From NCBI RefSeq assembly GCF_000499845.2, contig NC_023750.2, forward strand, positions 1,750,824-1,814,823: 64,000 nucleotides of DNA, read 5' to 3'. Origin of the DNA: Phaseolus vulgaris (Eukaryota; Streptophyta; Magnoliopsida; Fabales; Fabaceae). The notes beneath the pieces are model-generated. The model was given only the letters and a program-made list of their open reading frames with translations. It had not been told where the DNA came from and searched no databases. Below are positions 10,773 to 22,639 of the stretch, one piece after another. Position 1 is the first letter of the stretch; every line of letters starts with the position of its first letter. The position numbers were made by a program, and so were the translations under genes.

Positions 10773-11419
10773 CTCTTACCAATATTTTAATCTTTACTCC
10801 CTTATAAGGATGTACTAAAGTATAATCCTAGACTAGTATCCAAGTAATAAACAAAGAACCTACAAATGAAATTAATTTGTACCCAATTACAAATATTAGT
10901 TGTTCTCTAAAATATGCATAGACTTCACTTATTTCTTTTGGAAATATTGAAGACAAAGGTCCAAAGTCATAGAATTATTTGATAAATCACTTTGGAAACT
11001 TTAAGGATATTACTCTCTTGAACCAAATGAACCAAAAATGTCTTTCTAGAGTAATATATTGTACATTGGATCATGCTTCCATATAATCATAATAGATATA
11101 ACTTTATGGTATAAAAGATTGGATAAAAGTTATTTTTGTGATGAAGAGGCTTTTTCAACTCTTGAGGAGTTAGAATGTGTAATATTTTTATTTTTTAATA
11201 CTAAATATTACCATCACTATCTCTATTATGATAAAATTTTAATGAATTCAAACCCACCACAATAAATTCATAGAAGGTTCTGTTTTTTTGACATCTATTG
11301 GGGGATAATGAAAACTTTCAAAAAATAGATTGGAGACTATTTGTTTATGAGAGTTTTGAATCAATGATTTTTCTAGGGTTAAAATAAGAAAGTTAGTTTG
11401 ATTAGGGATTCCTAAATAG
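10773..11419. other. spacer between the two 272-bp repeats
   Basis: Minus-strand reading gives a short protein-like patch (FGPLSSIFPKEISEVYAYF) at about 10910-10970 that may belong to the same decayed polyprotein as the flanking repeats. It is interrupted by stops soon after. Confidence 0.35.
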
Positions 11420-11691
11420 GATTTGGTTGAGATGACCCCTCTTCAGAACTAGCTTCGTCAGTTCCTTGTATTGAAGTTGCTTTTGAAAGTGTTCGGTCAA
11501 ATTCCTCTTTTGAAGAAGTTGAGGCTAGATTATCCATTAATCTTTGCTTTTCTGCTAAAAATATTGTTTCTTTATTGAGTTGTTACAGTAAAGGCTCTTC
11601 GTAAGAAAATCAATTGGTTTTTAACCATTCTTTGATTTTCTCTTTACTAACTATGTCATTGTTAAACTTTTTCCATCATTTTATTTTTACT
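11420..11691 (-). repeat. 272-bp direct repeat, copy B
   Basis: Starts GATTTGGTTGAGATGACCCC and is the partner of 10501-10772, diverged by scattered substitutions. A short flanking motif, AAGAAAGTTAGTTTGA, also recurs on each side (about 11386 and 11783), so the duplicated history is wider than the 272 bp. Confidence 0.75.
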
Positions 11692-11861
11692 TCTTTTGTC
11701 AACATTTTTTTGCAAACATAATACTATTGAAAGTATGTCTTCTTTTCCCATATACTAATTCAAAAGCATCGATTTCCACAATAAGAAAGTTAGTTTGAGG
11801 GGATTCCTAAATAGGGTAATTTTTTTAACTATTTATTTAATTTTTATAATGGTTGTAGTCA

Positions 11862-12200
11862 CACTAGTGCAAAAAATATTTTCTATGATGGTTTTATATG
11901 ACTTTTTATGACGGTTATAATGGCGATACAGAATCAAGTGATATAAAAACTTGACACTTTCTATGTTGGTTGAAAAACTGACAGAGTAAGTTGACTTACT
12001 ATGACTGTTGTATATAAATCGTAATAAAATGTGCAAAATATTTGTCATAATATATTCATAATGCACTTTTTATTATTGGTATTTCTAAGAACAGTCATAG
12101 AAATTATGACTTACTATGATGGTTCTAATATGAATTGTCATAGTAAGTGATTTTCTATGACAAATATTCATACCACCCATCATAGTAAATCAAACTTTTT
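11862..12200. mobile_element. CACTA-type transposon end
   Basis: Begins CACTAGTGCAAAAAA, the form of a CACTA terminal inverted repeat. It is followed by a cluster of short subterminal repeats related to CTATGACGGTT / CATAGTAAGT in both orientations (about 11880-12190), as in CACTA subterminal regions. No transposase is visible. A weak partner end, TTGCACTAC, lies near 13889 but is too degraded to claim. Confidence 0.5.
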
Positions 12201-12244
12201 ATGTCATATATTACAATAACCGTCAAGTTTTTTTTTTAAACGTT

Positions 12245-12505
12245 TGCTTTATCAATTTTCATGCATTCATTAATAACAATCACCTGCATATTAATGTTTT
12301 CCAAACAATTGCATACAATTTTCAGACAGAGACATTCATTGATCAATTTCCCTCAATCATTAATAACAATCACATGCATATCAATGTTATCCAAACAATT
12401 GCATACAATTTACAGACAAAATCATTCATTGATCAATTTTCTTCCATTCATTAATAACAATCACTTACATATCAATGTTATCTAGACAATTGCGTACAAT
12501 TTCCA
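12245..12505. repeat. 90-bp tandem repeat, about 2.9 copies
   Basis: ATTAATAACAATCAC starts at 12269, 12359 and 12450, each followed by a CATATNAATGTT...CAATTGCATACAATT block and ATTCATTGATCAATTT. The period is 90-91 bp. It lies just inside the CACTA-like end and may be part of that element. Confidence 0.92.
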
Positions 12506-14389
12506 AATACATTCATTCATTAACAATTCAATAATATCCAATAAACATTGTGCAAAAAAGATAAATATAACATTCATTGTATATTTAAATAAACTAACGA
12601 AATTTACATCTTATCAGAAACACTTAAAAGGAATGAAACTCAGTGCATTCTAATGTCTTTTATATCTTTATTCTTGAATGGAGATGAATCATTGAATAAC
12701 AACAAAATAATTTACTTAATCAATAAAAGGTGAAATTCCCAATTAAATAGCTAAAATATTTGAGTAAATTTTTTATTACCTCTCTCCGTAAGTATACAAT
12801 AAAAAGAATAACAGCAATGGATCTTATGCACCCAACAACTTTTTCCATACACTATATTAGACTTTATATCTATTTTAAAGAAAAAGAAAAATCCTCTATC
12901 AACGATCACTTAATAGCACTCATAAACTACTTATTTATCAACTAAGAAATAATTCATTTATGGGGTTGATTTATTTTAAGGATATATAATTAATTATTTT
13001 ATTGTCATTTTTATGAAGATTTTTAAAAAGTAATTACCCCTTAAAATTAAACTTGAATAAATATGCACGAATTAACTTTAAGGAGGAATTGTTTTTATTG
13101 TTATCCCAAATTTAGTGTTTTTAAATAATCATATAACCTTAAAATAAGTATTAGTTTACATTATTTCTGATTAATTATATAGTAAAAAATTATTAACCTT
13201 AAACATAATAAACTATATATTTATATGGTACTTGTATTTGTTGCACATAGTTTTTATATATTTTCTTCATTTGCTTTAACCAAATGAATTAGGGTTTTTA
13301 CAATTTTAATAATGGTTTAGTACACTCAGGCATATTCAAAGGCATCAATGTTTAAAAAATATACTGGTTCATCCTAGCATAACAACAATTCAAAGATTCC
13401 AATGAATTGTAGAATTAGAGTTTGTGGTAATTAGTTTCTAAGTATAAGTGTGTAACATGGTTTATCTTTCCTTCTTTTTCCCTCTAAAGATGTGAAATGT
13501 AGAACAATATAGGTTAAGATATGGAATATACAAAATACAGATTTTTTTTTTTCATATAAGGGCGTGATTTCTCAATTTATGAATTAGTTCAATGTCTTTT
13601 CTTTTACACTATCTGTAATCAACAAATGTATAAAATTTACTTAGAAGTATTTAATTAACTTGTACACGTTTTTTCTGATAATGTCTCAGTTCAACACTTA
13701 TCCACCAAGTAGAATTTAGTTATTGTCTTTGCACGCAATCAATTAAAAACAATGGTAATCAATACATGATGAAGTTATCAAAACATCGTCAATTAATTAT
13801 CTTCTGAAAAAAATGTATTCTTAACGATGAGATGAAACTACATATGAATGGACACACCTAGAAGATTAGAGATGTCTGTTAGTCAAAAATTGCACTACAA
13901 ATAGTCCATATGTTGTTCTATCTTAACACTCAAATTAAGTTAAATGAAAATTTCGATAATTTTATTAGTAATGGATTTAGCAACAAAACTAATGATAAAA
14001 TTAGACATAGTCTTGAAATTTAGTCAATGCATTTGTATTAATTAAATTCCTACTTAAAGTTAATTATCAAACAAAGTTTGGTGCAAATTTATTAATTATA
14101 AGTCAAATAATTAATTTACATTGAAATTTTAGTATATTTATAAAAATTAACATAATTTGTTAACTAAGGATATAATTACAAAAACTTCAAGGACTTACAT
14201 AATTAAATGTATAAAATTAAATGGCTTACGGATGTAGATATCCAAAAGCATTCAGTGTAGATTCTGATATTTGCATCTAGAAGGTAAAAAAGGCCTCCGG
14301 ATCTCGGCGTCCAGAAGTCATTGTTGGAGTATGAATAGTGATATCTGGAAGTCACTTATCAGTTTCGGACGAACGAAGATATGGTGTAG
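12506..14389. other. A/T-rich intergenic DNA
   Basis: No gene recognised. It may include the interior of the CACTA-like element starting at 11862. Confidence 0.4.
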
Positions 14390-14615
14390 GGAGAATTAGC
14401 CATATATTATGGATGGTTCGATGACAACTCGATAGCGGGTGACTTGATAAGCCCAACAAACTCTCGTTAGGATATGCTCTAAATAATTTTGATACCATAT
14501 TAAGAAATGAAGTTTAAGCTTAACTCAACCTTATAAAACCAATTTATATATGAAGTTTTCATCCATTTATATACTATGAAATGTTTTTATCTCTAGTCAA
14601 CGTGAGATTTCCAAC
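14390..14615 (-). mobile_element. diverged TRIM fragment (internal part plus LTR)
   Basis: On the minus strand an LTR-like block (CTCACGTTGACTAGAGAT ... GGTTGAGTTAAGCTTAAAC) is followed by TGGTATCAAAA, a decayed iMet primer-binding site. A GGCTTATCAAGTCACCCGC block follows. The same order is found in the better TRIM at 27811-28189. Confidence 0.7.
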
Positions 14616-17443
14616 GTTTATTATTATTATTTTCATATTGTTCTTGTATGGGTCGGAAAATACTCTCCTTATCATTCTGAATACTTTTAGTCATCAATAT
14701 TGAACATATCCTATCTCTATTAAGGAGGGTGGAGTACTTATAAAAGATATTTCAATGTTAGAATTCATAATATGATAAGTAAAGATAATAAATATTTTCT
14801 TAATACATACCTTTATACTTGATAGTACATATTTATAAAATCATAATAAACTTCCAATTCTAAATTTAAATTAGGACAAAATGCAAAAAATTAATCTTAA
14901 TTTTAAAATAAAATTATATACCTTTATTTAAATTAATCACATCATATAAAAAATTAATCATAAGCTATGGTGAACATATATATCTGTTTTCTGTACCTAA
15001 TAGGAATCTTAGTAATCTTGTTATAAAAATAATTTTGTTATTTATTATGAAAGGGGAAGAGCAAGAGGTACCTGAGAGAGCAGAATTATACAGTGAAATC
15101 ATGGTCTGAGAAACATTGGATGGCATCAGCTTTATCGAGAAACGTGTTTGAGAAGACAAAAGCAGAGAGACCAAAAGCTCATCAAATAATTTTGAACACC
15201 AAAAACAAAATGTGTCATTGCAACTCCTCTCACTATTTATCTTTCTTCCACACCCAATTGAATGAAGTGAAAACCATGCAAACACTGCTATAAAACACAA
15301 AAATACACCACTCAAAATAAATTAATATTAAAATATAAAAACAATTTTTTTCATACTTGTACCATTCAACCTTTGTTTATATGTATTGTTTAAGGAAAGT
15401 GTGAGTTTGCTTCCATTCATTTGAGATTAAAAAAAAAGGAAAAAATTATGGACCACTCGTATTTTTTCTTTTACCCCAAAAGTAAATAATGTGAAAAAAT
15501 AATACAACTAATTGGGTTGCATATATGATTGGTTATATTGTTTTAAAAAATATTTTAATTGCTATATGTAACCTAATCAACTATACGACATTTATAACTT
15601 GTAATTAATTATGATAAGTTATAATTATTGTAAATCATAGTTTTTATTTTTATTTTTTTCTTTTAGTTATAATAAATAATTAATTAAAATTAACATTGAA
15701 AATAATAATAAGAATACCATAACAAATAAAACTATCCATTCTTCATTTTTTTTTCTTTTTTTTCACTCAATTAAAGAAACCTCGTATTTCACTCATTTCT
15801 CCTTTTTTTCTCTGAAACTTAATAAATATGCTAATTTTATTCTCGTATTTGCTTTTTTATTTTGGAATAATATGTTAATTTTTTTTGACAAACTCACATC
15901 TTAGCACAGCTTAATGTTGAATATTAAAATCAGTAAAACTGTTTTGGAGATGGTTAATTTCAAACCAAATTAAATTGATTTATAGGTAATTAAAACTTAT
16001 TTTATCTTTTTTTTTTCTTTCCCAGCAAACAACTTACATTAATTTTATCCATTCGTATTCTTTGTTTAACATGTTTCTCATTGTATCTGTGACATTTTTC
16101 TCTATTTCTTTTTCTATTTTAATCGCCTCAAAATAAGCTTAAAACATTTATATACTCCCATAATTTTTTATATAATTAATTTTAAAGAGATTAATGTTGA
16201 GATAAAAATATTTGATACAATGAAAAGAAACCATAAACTATATAAACATTAGATAAATACTATAATTGTTTATATATATATATATTCAGTTTATTATGCA
16301 TTACTTTATATAGTACCCATATTTTTCTGTATAGGTATCTTATTCAAGATATTATTAAATATATAATTAATACCTCTCCTAACAAATATATGAACAAGGG
16401 TTCATAACCCTTTTTGTTAGATTCAACTCACAGTGATACATTATTTTTTTCCTTCCCATAGTATTTAAATTTGATTTATCACACAATAATACATATTAAA
16501 ATATAGTCTCTAGTTAAAATTCATTTAAACATGTACATATTTTAATAAAACTCAATGTTTTGAATAATTTTACTGATTAAAAGTGGTTTAATTTAAATTA
16601 AAAAATATATTACTAAAAAAAATAATTTTAAAAATAAAAAATAATTAATCACTATATTAACTAAATAAATATTATTTAAAAAAAAAATTATTAATATATA
16701 AAATAGTTTTATTATTAATACTAAATAAATTTTATGTTAATATTTAATTAACTATCAAAAGTTTAACTAACTACCTTAAAAAGTTAATGCAGATGTAACA
16801 CTATAAGCCCATTTACTATAATAATGAGATTAGACATATACAAAAAAAAAAGAAAGAAACAAGAATCATAAATACTTTTAAAAAAATAAATAAAATAAAC
16901 TTATATATATATATATATATGTTAAAATTAACTCAGGACATCAGTGGTTATGTAGTACATGATTATAAATTTAAAATCTGGATCTTATAAAAAAAATTGT
17001 ATAGAAAATTTTATTTAAATGAGGAAATAAAATTTGTCAAAAACACATCTTAAATAAACTATAGACTAGGATTATGAGGAGATAAAAAAAAATCATAATT
17101 AAACTGTCCAAAAATCAAAGAAGAAAATGACACAATTTAAAGAAAAAATGAATGCAAAAAAATACCAATTAATTTAATTTCTAAGAATCCAAAAGCACAA
17201 ATTTGAATGCACTTTCAGAAGAAATACAAAGATGGAGCTAGAAGGTCTGAAAAAGGCAGAAAGATACTTCTTGCTGTACACACTTTTTAGCCAAAAAAAC
17301 AAAAACAAAAACAAAAGCAGCAGTGATGACAAACAATGTTACAATGTTGAACTAAAACAAAAACTATGAAGATGACAACAATTACAACAACTGTTAAAAA
17401 TCCCTGTCATCTTTGATGTTGGTAGCAGTGTCATGCCTCTGTC
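14616..17443. other. A/T-rich intergenic DNA with one possible transcribed leader
   Basis: Mostly A/T-rich without coding signal. On the minus strand, 15072-15315 is less A/T-rich and ends CTCTCAG|GTACCT, a good splice-donor context. It could be a 5' exon of an unrecognised transcript. A (TA)n run lies at about 16902-16920. Confidence 0.35.
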
Positions 17444-17734
17444 TTACCGGTTTTGAATAGGGTTTGGACCACTGGGAACTTCATGAGCCTTAACTCCAAA
17501 TTCTGCAGAAGCACTCTTTGAAGAACAGCCATGGTTGTTTGGTTCAAGAGGGTGCAAGTTCATGGCAGAAATAGTTGATTCTGATGGTTTAACGGGTTCT
17601 GAGAAAGCCATTGCATATGGGTGGGAAAAACTGAAGAGAAGAAGGAGAATGAAGAGAAAGGTGAGAAATTGGAAGAAAGGGTATGAAGTTGAGGAGGCTA
17701 TAGATTGTGTTGAGGATGTTATAGGTTGTGCCAT
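17444..17734 (-). CDS. CLE41/44: CLE41/44-type (TDIF) signalling peptide precursor
   Basis: An intronless 96-residue precursor starting MAQPITSSTQS. A hydrophobic signal-peptide core lies at residues 20-37 (FFQFLTFLFILLLLF), followed by a variable region and the C-terminal CLE motif HEVPSGPNPIQN at residues 84-95, then R and stop. The motif matches the tracheary element differentiation inhibitory factor (HEVPSGPNPISN) made by Arabidopsis CLE41 and CLE44, except Q for S at position 11. By family knowledge the mature 12-mer (with hydroxyproline) is secreted from phloem and read by the PXY/TDR receptor kinase to keep cambial stem cells dividing and block xylem differentiation. The proline and glycine positions are intact. 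The ATG at 17734 is the only Met before the signal core, and length and layout fit the family. Confidence 0.9.
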   Translation of the reverse strand: MAQPITSSTQSIASSTSYPFFQFLTFLFILLLLFSFSHPYAMAFSEPVKPSESTISAMNLHPLEPNNHGCSSKSASAEFGVKAHEVPSGPNPIQNR

Positions 17735-18857
17735 GCAATTTGAGAGAAGAAACAAACCCCAAGAACCCAGAAAAGTTCAATGGCATGAACCAGTTAAAGA
17801 TACAGTGGAGAGAGAAAAAGGAAGAGAAGAAGAAGATTCAGTGTAAAAAGGTGATTTCGAAATTCGATGCACATCTGTTTGGGAAAAACCTGCTCAAAGT
17901 AACATTGAAGTTTGAGAAGAGACTTGTGTTGACAATATATGTGACTGAATTTACCACAGTCTGTGTTAGGAATTATTTAACCAGGGTTAAACCTAACCCT
18001 ACTGCCACTTGAGGGATGGCAACTGTGTGACTGAGAGTTAAGTAAATATTAAAAATAATATTTAAAATAAAATATAAAATATATGATGTTATTAAAAGTT
18101 TAATGTTAATATATATGTATTTTAGATCTAATAATAATAACGAAAATATAATTACATAAATTTTAAAATAGATTGTTGAAAATTAAATTTAATAATTTAA
18201 AACATAAATTATAAAATTTATTATAAAACTTCATTAAATAGAAACTAATTTTAGAGATAAAAAATAATTAGTTATTATATTAAATAAATTAGATATTATT
18301 TTATACACTAAAAAATTAATGATATTTGAAGTAGTTTATATTATTGATAAAAATTTGGTACAATTAATTTTTTGGTTCCTACAATTAATATTCAATTTAA
18401 TATAGTTGTTTTTTTAAAAAAATCAATTTGATCTCAAAATTTTTTAAAATGTTTAATTTGCTCTCTTTCGTTAGACATTAACTGTTGATGACGTGACGTA
18501 GGTTTTCACATGTGGACTGAACGAAATTTTAGGGTTTGAAAATTGGGAAAAGAAGATTGAGGGAGAGGGAGGCGGAGGCAGTGATGACTGTGGTGGTGGA
18601 GCCAAGGGAGGGTTGGCGGCTAGGAAGCGCCGCCAAAACGTCTTTTATGTGAAGGTAGGAGGGGAAGAGAGTGAGGAAGAAGAAAAGGGTCTTGAAGAAT
18701 GGCTATTTTGGAGTAGGTAGTGTCAGTTTCATAGTGAGTTTAAGAGGGTCTAACACATTGAATTCCAATGAGAAAGGGGAAATGATGTGAGTTGATTTTA
18801 GATTTAGCCATTTTAGATGTGACACTTTTACTTAGAATTGAGATTTTATCAATTATA
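17735..18857. other. upstream of CLE gene; intergenic
   Basis: 17735-17900 should hold the CLE promoter and leader. 18540-18720 is unusually G-rich (GAGGGAGAGGGAGGCGGAGG), with no clear gene. The TTTTTGGTTCCTACAATTAAT-like stretch at about 18360-18480 is of a type often seen beside legume retroelements. Confidence 0.35.
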
Positions 18858-19790
18858 TGGTGAGAACCCAAAGAAGATCCCCACTGGACACGAACTTAAC
18901 CAAGTGGTTAAGTAAGTGTGAATGTTCACTTCTAGAGAGCAAAGGAAAAATACAAGTTTGTGGTGATTGATGATGAAGGGCGGAATTTAAATGAACATGG
19001 AAGGAAACATAAAAGCATGATAGAAACCAAATTGACAGTGGAGGAAAAACAAGAACATAAGAACACAAAGATACATGGAGTAATGGAAAAATGGAAGAGA
19101 TGAAGGAAGGAAATGCTTATGTGATGGAAGAGAGTTGGTCACACCACTTGGAGTGTGGTCTTCCTCCAAGATAAGTGAGATGACCGCCCCTTGAGAGTTC
19201 TCCAATCACTCAAGATGAGACCTAATGCTAAGAGGAAACAAGCCTCACAAACACCTCACACAATTTATGCAAAGTAACTTTTCTATTCAAATTTAACATG
19301 AAAAATACAAGGAGTATGACACCCTATTTATAGGAGATGGTGCCTTGGAAAACAATAAGCAAGGGTAGGATGAGAAACCTAAAAATGGGGTTGCCTTTAG
19401 GGTTTGACTAAATCAAACCACACCTTAGGCTTGTTCTTCTAGAAACTAGGTAAAAAACAAGCTAAAGTGATAAGCACCCCCCTATTATTCTAAAGGCACC
19501 CTATTATACTGAAATTAAAAACAAAGACACTAGTTGATGCTCAACTCCCAAAGCCTGTGCTCTGCTCCTCGTGATCCTCTATGGAAAGCTAGGTGCTGAG
19601 GCATTGACTAGTGGATCCTGACCTAGCCCTGTGTCTTGAGTCATGCTCCTAGTCATCCGTCGGGAAGGCTGGGCTTGGTCAGTGGGCACAATCTCTCCTA
19701 GGTTCTCATCAGGAAAGAAGGGTGTGGAGTGAATGTGGATGTGATTGGTCTCTTGTTTTTGTTCTCTCACCATAAAGAAGAGAATATTGG
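18858..19790 (-). mobile_element. Ty3/gypsy 3' end: polyprotein tail plus LTR
   Basis: On the minus strand 19773-19570 encodes a tail with SRRMTRSM and ITRSRAQA, the basic end motif common in plant gypsy polyproteins. A polypurine tract (AATAGGGGGG) ends at about 19477. An LTR follows from TGCTTATCAC (19476) down to CTCACCA (18858), about 619 bp. It contains CCTATAAATAGGG (19322-19335) as a TATA signal. Everything upstream of the tail is missing. Confidence 0.7.
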
Positions 19791-20206
19791 GATGTTATGG
19801 ATGTGGTGAACTCTCTTGGGTCATTTTCTATTTTCTTGTCACTTTTCCTAATCTATGAGTCTCGTGGTAAGTATCTTCATAGAAAGATACATTTGTCTAG
19901 ACAAGATAAAATTATAATTAACAACAAACAAAATATTCCATGATTTCAAATCTGTCATGTTTGGTGTTTTCAGATATTTACTATAATTATATAAACATAA
20001 ATATGCCAGGAACAAAAGATTGAAAAAATGACAAAAAATGATTGAACCTAACAAGTTGAATATGTTGTTGTTAATTGTTGTTGTCTTAGATTCTAAATAC
20101 AAAATGAGATATATGAATTGGGCAATTGATCAACTTTTTGATCTATAAAAGACAAATAACGGATGCGTGTTAAAGTCAAGATTGAATATTTCTTTGAAAT
20201 TGTTAT

Positions 20207-20470
20207 TTGATGAATATAAAAGTAAAAAGAAGAGCTAAAAATGACACACAACAAATACACGCAGAGATACCTAATTATAAGAATGATCCACATGGTTGGA
20301 ATAAATTTTTGCAAACAACCGGGTTAACCTCTTCAAATAAATCTGAGCTTCAAAAATATTTAGAGGAAGAACTTGATACAGGTGTAAATTTGAATATTAT
20401 AGATTGATGGAAAATTAATTCATGTAGATTTTTAATTTTCAATCCTTTCAAACATAATTATGCTTATTTT
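20207..20470 (+). pseudogene. hAT transposase fragment (C-terminal dimerisation region)
   Basis: The frame ending SELQKYLEEELDTGVNLNIID, followed by a stop and then WKINS, matches the hAT C-terminal pattern (ELxxYLEE ... DvLxWWKxNS). The first W of the pair is a TGA here. No terminal repeats or earlier domains are seen. Confidence 0.6.
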
Positions 20471-22639
20471 TACAGTAGGATTTGAGTTTGCGTTTAGCAC
20501 AAAAGAAAAAGTGTTTGACCTATATGATAGTTTTTATCACATAAAAAAAGTGGAGATACTTATTTGTCATAAATAATTTAATAATATATATATATATTAT
20601 TGTGGATAAAAAAATCACGAAAAAATAATATATATATATATATATAATTCTTTATATTTAAAAATTAAGTATTTTCTATTTTTTTTATTGATTTGAATAT
20701 TTTTCTTTAATATTAAAACAAAGACAGAAAATATCCACATGAAAGAGTTTATTTTGTTATCTATTTACAATAAAAAAAATTAAAATTTGAATAAATGAGT
20801 TTAGATAGTTACAATTATTTTAATATTGTCAATAATTATATTGGAATTATTTTTTTTTATTAATTTCATTGTTCAATAATACGTATTTATTATAAAAGTT
20901 CAACAATAAAATAAATAAATCTTACATATGTTTCTTCCATGTATATATTATATATTAATCGGAAGTTTTAATTGAATAATTTGAAGTCTTGGAAATGAAT
21001 GGTGGTGTGATCACATGTAATGAAGCAAATATATTGTTCACCTGTGATGTTTGTGTTCCTGACACACCAACTAAAACAAAGCTACCACTGCCTCCTTTTG
21101 CACCATGTGCCAAAGCACTAAATTCATAACTAAATTAACAACATAATAATTTATAACTGAAATAAAAAATAAAAAATAAAATAAAATAGACAATGAATAA
21201 TAATATACTTTTATTAAAATTTAAAATATTAGTGTTCTAATTCTAAAGGCAAATTAATAGTATTTTCTCTGAAAATAGAAAAAAAAATTAATAGGAAAAA
21301 TTTGAAAGGATTAACTATTTTTTTTTTTTTATAGTTTTATCTCTCAAGTGCATTAAAACAGTAGAAATGAAATGAGTTAATTTTGATATTTTTTTACTAA
21401 AAGGACATATTGTCCCTTTATAAGAAGGTAAGTAAGCTTCAAAATAAATTTATCTTGATTTAAACTTTTCTTCTCATATTACAATTTTGATGAAATTAAT
21501 CAAAACTTTATATCATGTTTTTTTTATTTGCTATACATGCTGCTTACTACTTTTCCGATAGATCACAATGAGACCAAATTACAAAATTGTTAATGCTAAT
21601 AACTTTATTATAACATCTATTATATTTGCATTGGTTTGAATTTTTTTATTTTTGTTTGCATATCTAAAATTCCTTCTTTTACTATTTCTCGATCAGAGGT
21701 AACATATACCTATGTGTGCTTTGTCCTAGAATGAAAGATAGGATTCTACAGAGAAAGAGATAATAACCATGGTGCATTGTTTGAGGACGTGGAGGCACTA
21801 CGAGCCTGACTTTCAAGTGGGAATGAAAGTTGATATAGAGCTAAAAAGCTTTGCCTACCCTTATTATTATTATCGAATTCAAACCATCATAGGTACTCAA
21901 GATATTGTGTATGGAGAGGTGGATAGATAGGACTACGTCTTGCTCGATCAGGACACTTTATTGCGGGCAAAAATGACTTCTCTTTTCCCTTTTCTGGCAT
22001 TTTCCCCCTGTTATAGAAGGTCAAAATAATGGAATTTCAAAAGACAATCAACAGTTTGATTTTGTTAATTGTTCTTTATTGGCTCTATATTCATATAATA
22101 CTCTATTTATTTCATATAGTAAATTTTGACTTCAAACTGACTCTATTTCATTATATTACATCCATAAACTAATTTCATTCATTGAATATCCCTGTAATGT
22201 GCAAGACACTCTAACTATCACAATAAATAACAATCTTCTATTGCTTGTGCTCGAGTTCCTCCATTAACTTTTGAATCCATATAGTTTCCCTGCATCCTTA
22301 GGTAGCTGCCATGTGCTCATCAATATAAACTTGTGTTGTGTTGTTTTAGTTGCTTGTTATTTAGATAATGTATTATAGTTTTTTGTGAGAAGAGTCTAAG
22401 TGCTCTATTCACCTTCGCTTTTAGAGCTAATTGTTCCAACACCCTTCACATTGTCAGCATTGCCTAAGAATATATAGTTTATGGATTTGGGATCTAGTTT
22501 TTTATTTATTTATGAGGAATTGTACATTACATATAGAAGACAAAATAAAAAAAACACATGTAAGGAAGAATAATCAACTGGTTTGCCTTTCCACATCCGT
22601 CAATGTATTCAAACCCATTGTTGTTGATTGTGATCAACC
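20471..22639. other. intergenic DNA
   Basis: Contains two TA runs (about 20584-20599 and 20630-20646). 21770-21960 (+) has an open patch reading EPDFQVGMKVDIELKSFAY, faintly like an agenet/Tudor-type stretch but too short to call. Confidence 0.35.

Noticed and set aside
13880..13905. Right end of the CACTA-like element (TTGCACTAC)
   Set aside because: Only a partial match to the left terminus and no supporting subterminal repeats, so not used to set an element border.
17535..18012. Plus-strand frames of 94-103 codons opposite the CLE gene
   Set aside because: Lys/Arg/Glu-rich mirror of a Phe/Leu-rich signal peptide. The minus strand has the diagnostic CLE motif.
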